Under the pieces are notes generated by a model, which saw only the letters and a program-made list of their open reading frames with translations, was not told the DNA's origin and made no database searches. A stretch of 8,691 bases of DNA. It comes from Clostridia bacterium (GTDB lineage: Bacteria > Bacillota > Clostridia > Oscillospirales > Acutalibacteraceae). The DNA lies in contig JAFOXT010000319.1 of NCBI GenBank assembly GCA_017425745.1, positions 1 through 8,691 on the forward strand, in the 5' to 3' direction. A program made the position numbers and the translations under genes. How positions within the stretch are numbered: the stretch's first letter is position 1; every line of letters starts with the position of its first letter. Positions 7,251 to 8,691 of the stretch are shown one piece after another.

Positions 7251-7901
7251 ATGGCGGTTATGAATGTTAACCCCACGAGAATGGAGCTTTCAAGGCTTAA
7301 GAAAAAGCTCGTTTCTCTCAAAAGGGGACATAAGATATTAAAAGATAAGCGTGATGAGCTTATGCGTCAGTTTCTTTTGCTTGTAAAAGAGAATAAGGAG
7401 CTTCGTATCAAGGTTGAAAAAGGTATAACTGAAGCAAATCTTCATATGGCTCTTGCTAACGGTATTATGAGCAAAGAGGAAATGGAAGTTGCTCTTATGA
7501 TGCCTACACAGAAGGTAAGCCTTGATGTAAAGAAAAGATCAGTAATGAGCGTTGATGTGCCTTCGTTTGAGCTTCAGCTTAAATCAGGAGATAAGTCTGA
7601 TGTTTATTCATATGGCTTTGCTTTTACCTCAAGTGAGCTTGACAGCGGTGTAAAAAGTCTTACAGACATTCTTCCTGATATGTTAAGACTTGCTGAGGTT
7701 GAAAAGACCTGCCAGCTGCTTTCATCTGAAATCGAAAGAACAAGACGAAGAGTAAATGCTCTTGAGCACGTGCTTATACCTGACCACGAAGAAACGATCA
7801 GATATATTTCAATGAAGCTTGATGAAAATGAAAGAAGCACCACAACAAGACTAATGAAAGTCAAGGATATGGTGCTGCAGAAGTCACACAGTTATATATG
7901 A
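7251..7901 (+). CDS. ntpD: V-type ATP synthase subunit D (central shaft)
   Basis: Main axle of the motor: a long antiparallel coiled coil that turns inside A3B3 and connects through C to the K ring. It has 216 residues, normal for the family. The signature NVNPTRMELSRLKKKL is at 5-20, and the N-terminal helix continues to about 75 (KDKRDELMRQFLLLVKEN at 31-48). The middle (about 80-130) is beta-rich, the hairpin region that contacts F. The C-terminal helix, about 140-210, includes TRRRVNALEHVLIP (164-177). ATG 7260 would begin MNVNPTRMEL and remains possible, changing the N-terminus by only three residues. The gene ends in ATGA, sharing 4 nt with the next gene. Confidence 0.97.
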   Translation: MAVMNVNPTRMELSRLKKKLVSLKRGHKILKDKRDELMRQFLLLVKENKELRIKVEKGITEANLHMALANGIMSKEEMEVALMMPTQKVSLDVKKRSVMSVDVPSFELQLKSGDKSDVYSYGFAFTSSELDSGVKSLTDILPDMLRLAEVEKTCQLLSSEIERTRRRVNALEHVLIPDHEETIRYISMKLDENERSTTTRLMKVKDMVLQKSHSYI

Positions 7902-8691
7902 ACGAAAAAGAATTACTTTTATCCCGCGCGAGAGAGCTTAAGGAGCGCTCAGCAGATAATTCAATGATTGTTGCAACTAATTTTCTTTCGCCGGATGAGA
8001 GAAGTGCTGTAAGCATAATTGAGAAAGAAAACAACAAATATGTTTCTACCTTTTATTACGGCGGATTTCCTGATGCAGAAAGAACAGCTGCAGTTTTTGT
8101 ACCGGTTTTTTATGAGATTTCAGATATTGATTCTTTTATGAAAGAGAACCCTGATGAAAATCCGTTTCAGCTGATTGAGTGCACTAAAGATAAGTTTACT
8201 CAGATGTCACACAGAGATTATCTCGGTTCACTTATGGCTCTTGGTATAAAACGCGAAATGGTGGGAGATATTGTTGTAACTGAAAGCGGCTGCCATTTTT
8301 TCGCTGTAAAAAGTGTAGCAGGATATATCTGTGAAAATCTTAAGCGGACAGGCAGAGGCTCAGTTAATTGCAGTATTATTGATATTGAGAATCTTCCGCA
8401 AAGCGAAGATAACGGAAAAACCGTGTTTTCCTCTGTAGCTTCTCTCAGACTCGATTGTGTAGTCGCTGCTGCTTTTTCGATGTCACGCACTGCCTCATCT
8501 GAAGCAATAAATAAAGGTGTAGTGTATGTAGACAGCGTGCAATGCTTTAAGACTGATTTTATCCTTACTGAAGGCAGCAAAATTGTGCTCAGAGGCAAGG
8601 GTAAAGCAATTATTGAAGAAGTTACAGGTCAAAGTAATCTACAAGGAAAGTTGTTTTTCGAGCTAAAAACACTACTTGCACAAAACGAAAA
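7898..8691 (+). CDS. ylmH: YlmH-family S4-domain RNA-binding protein, 3'-partial
   Basis: Predicted RNA- and ribosome-binding protein of the YlmH family. In Bacillus subtilis YlmH is linked to the division gene cluster, and it has been reported to act in ribosome-associated quality control of stalled 50S subunits. 264 codons are open to the end of the window with no stop. Family length is about 255-270, so only a few residues are probably missing. The N-terminal domain shows FLSPDE (29-34), YYGGFPDAER (53-62) and LGSLMALGIKREMVGDIVV (109-127), all characteristic. The S4 domain (about 182-243) shows SLRLDCVVAAAFSMSR (182-197), then INKGVVYVDS (204-213) and VLRGKGK (230-236). The start ATG 7898 overlaps the subunit D stop (ATGA), and no clear Shine-Dalgarno site precedes it, so translation probably depends on coupling to D. 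The next Met (residue 23, base 7964) would cut conserved N-terminal sequence. Its link to ATPase function is unknown. Confidence 0.88.
   Translation, partial: MNEKELLLSRARELKERSADNSMIVATNFLSPDERSAVSIIEKENNKYVSTFYYGGFPDAERTAAVFVPVFYEISDIDSFMKENPDENPFQLIECTKDKFTQMSHRDYLGSLMALGIKREMVGDIVVTESGCHFFAVKSVAGYICENLKRTGRGSVNCSIIDIENLPQSEDNGKTVFSSVASLRLDCVVAAAFSMSRTASSEAINKGVVYVDSVQCFKTDFILTEGSKIVLRGKGKAIIEEVTGQSNLQGKLFFELKTLLAQNE

Noticed and set aside
8218..8598. Minus-strand open frame of 126 codons inside the ylmH-like gene
   Set aside because: It is a mirror of the conserved + strand S4 protein and shows no recognisable domain.
1..8691. Search for tRNA, CRISPR, insertion sequences, riboswitches and intrinsic terminators
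   Set aside because: Nothing convincing was seen. Coding density is nearly complete, and no GC-rich stem followed by a T-run was found in the gaps.

Overview
The window is the body of a bacterial V/A-type (rotary) ATPase operon. All genes lie on the + strand in the order I-K-E-C-F-A-B-D, followed directly by a YlmH-type S4 RNA-binding protein gene. Both ends are cut. The subunit I frame is already open at base 1-2, so its N-terminus lies upstream, and the ylmH-like frame is still open at base 8691. Recognition rests on translated motifs: the c-ring LPGTQGLYGF and VETYA motifs, the subunit A GPFGSGKT P-loop, the subunit B degenerate SASGLPHSE loop with its SLSRL arginine, the subunit D NVNPTRMEL start, and the S4 fold of the last gene.

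The DNA is moderately AT-rich, with strong Shine-Dalgarno sites of the AAAGGAG type. CTT leucine, AGA arginine and CAG glutamine codons are frequent. The gene order matches the ntp operon of Enterococcus hirae and many anaerobic Firmicutes. A gut or rumen Clostridia member (Ruminococcaceae/Oscillospiraceae-like) is the best guess, but that is inference from style and not proof.

Layout: 1-1708 is the membrane stator subunit I (partial), and 1701-2177 is the rotor ring subunit K. After a 34-nt gap holding a small inverted repeat come peripheral stalk subunit E (2212-2802), central stalk adaptor C (2817-3785), central shaft F (3778-4083), catalytic A (4101-5876), nucleotide-binding non-catalytic B (5869-7242), central shaft D (7251-7901) and YlmH-like (7898 to the end). 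Genes overlap by 4-8 nt or are separated by at most 34 nt. No promoter or terminator is visible inside, so this looks like one polycistron. No stretch longer than 34 nt lacks a gene.

Together A3B3 hydrolyses or makes ATP. D/F/C transmit rotation to the K ring. I supplies the ion half-channels, and E (with a small partner not encoded in this window) forms the stator stalk. Subunit K carries all the residues that bind Na+ in the E. hirae ring, so a sodium-coupled enzyme is the main functional prediction. I found no undescribed system. The points most worth a second look are the predicted ion specificity, the ylmH-like gene fused translationally to the end of the operon, and the hairpin between K and E.
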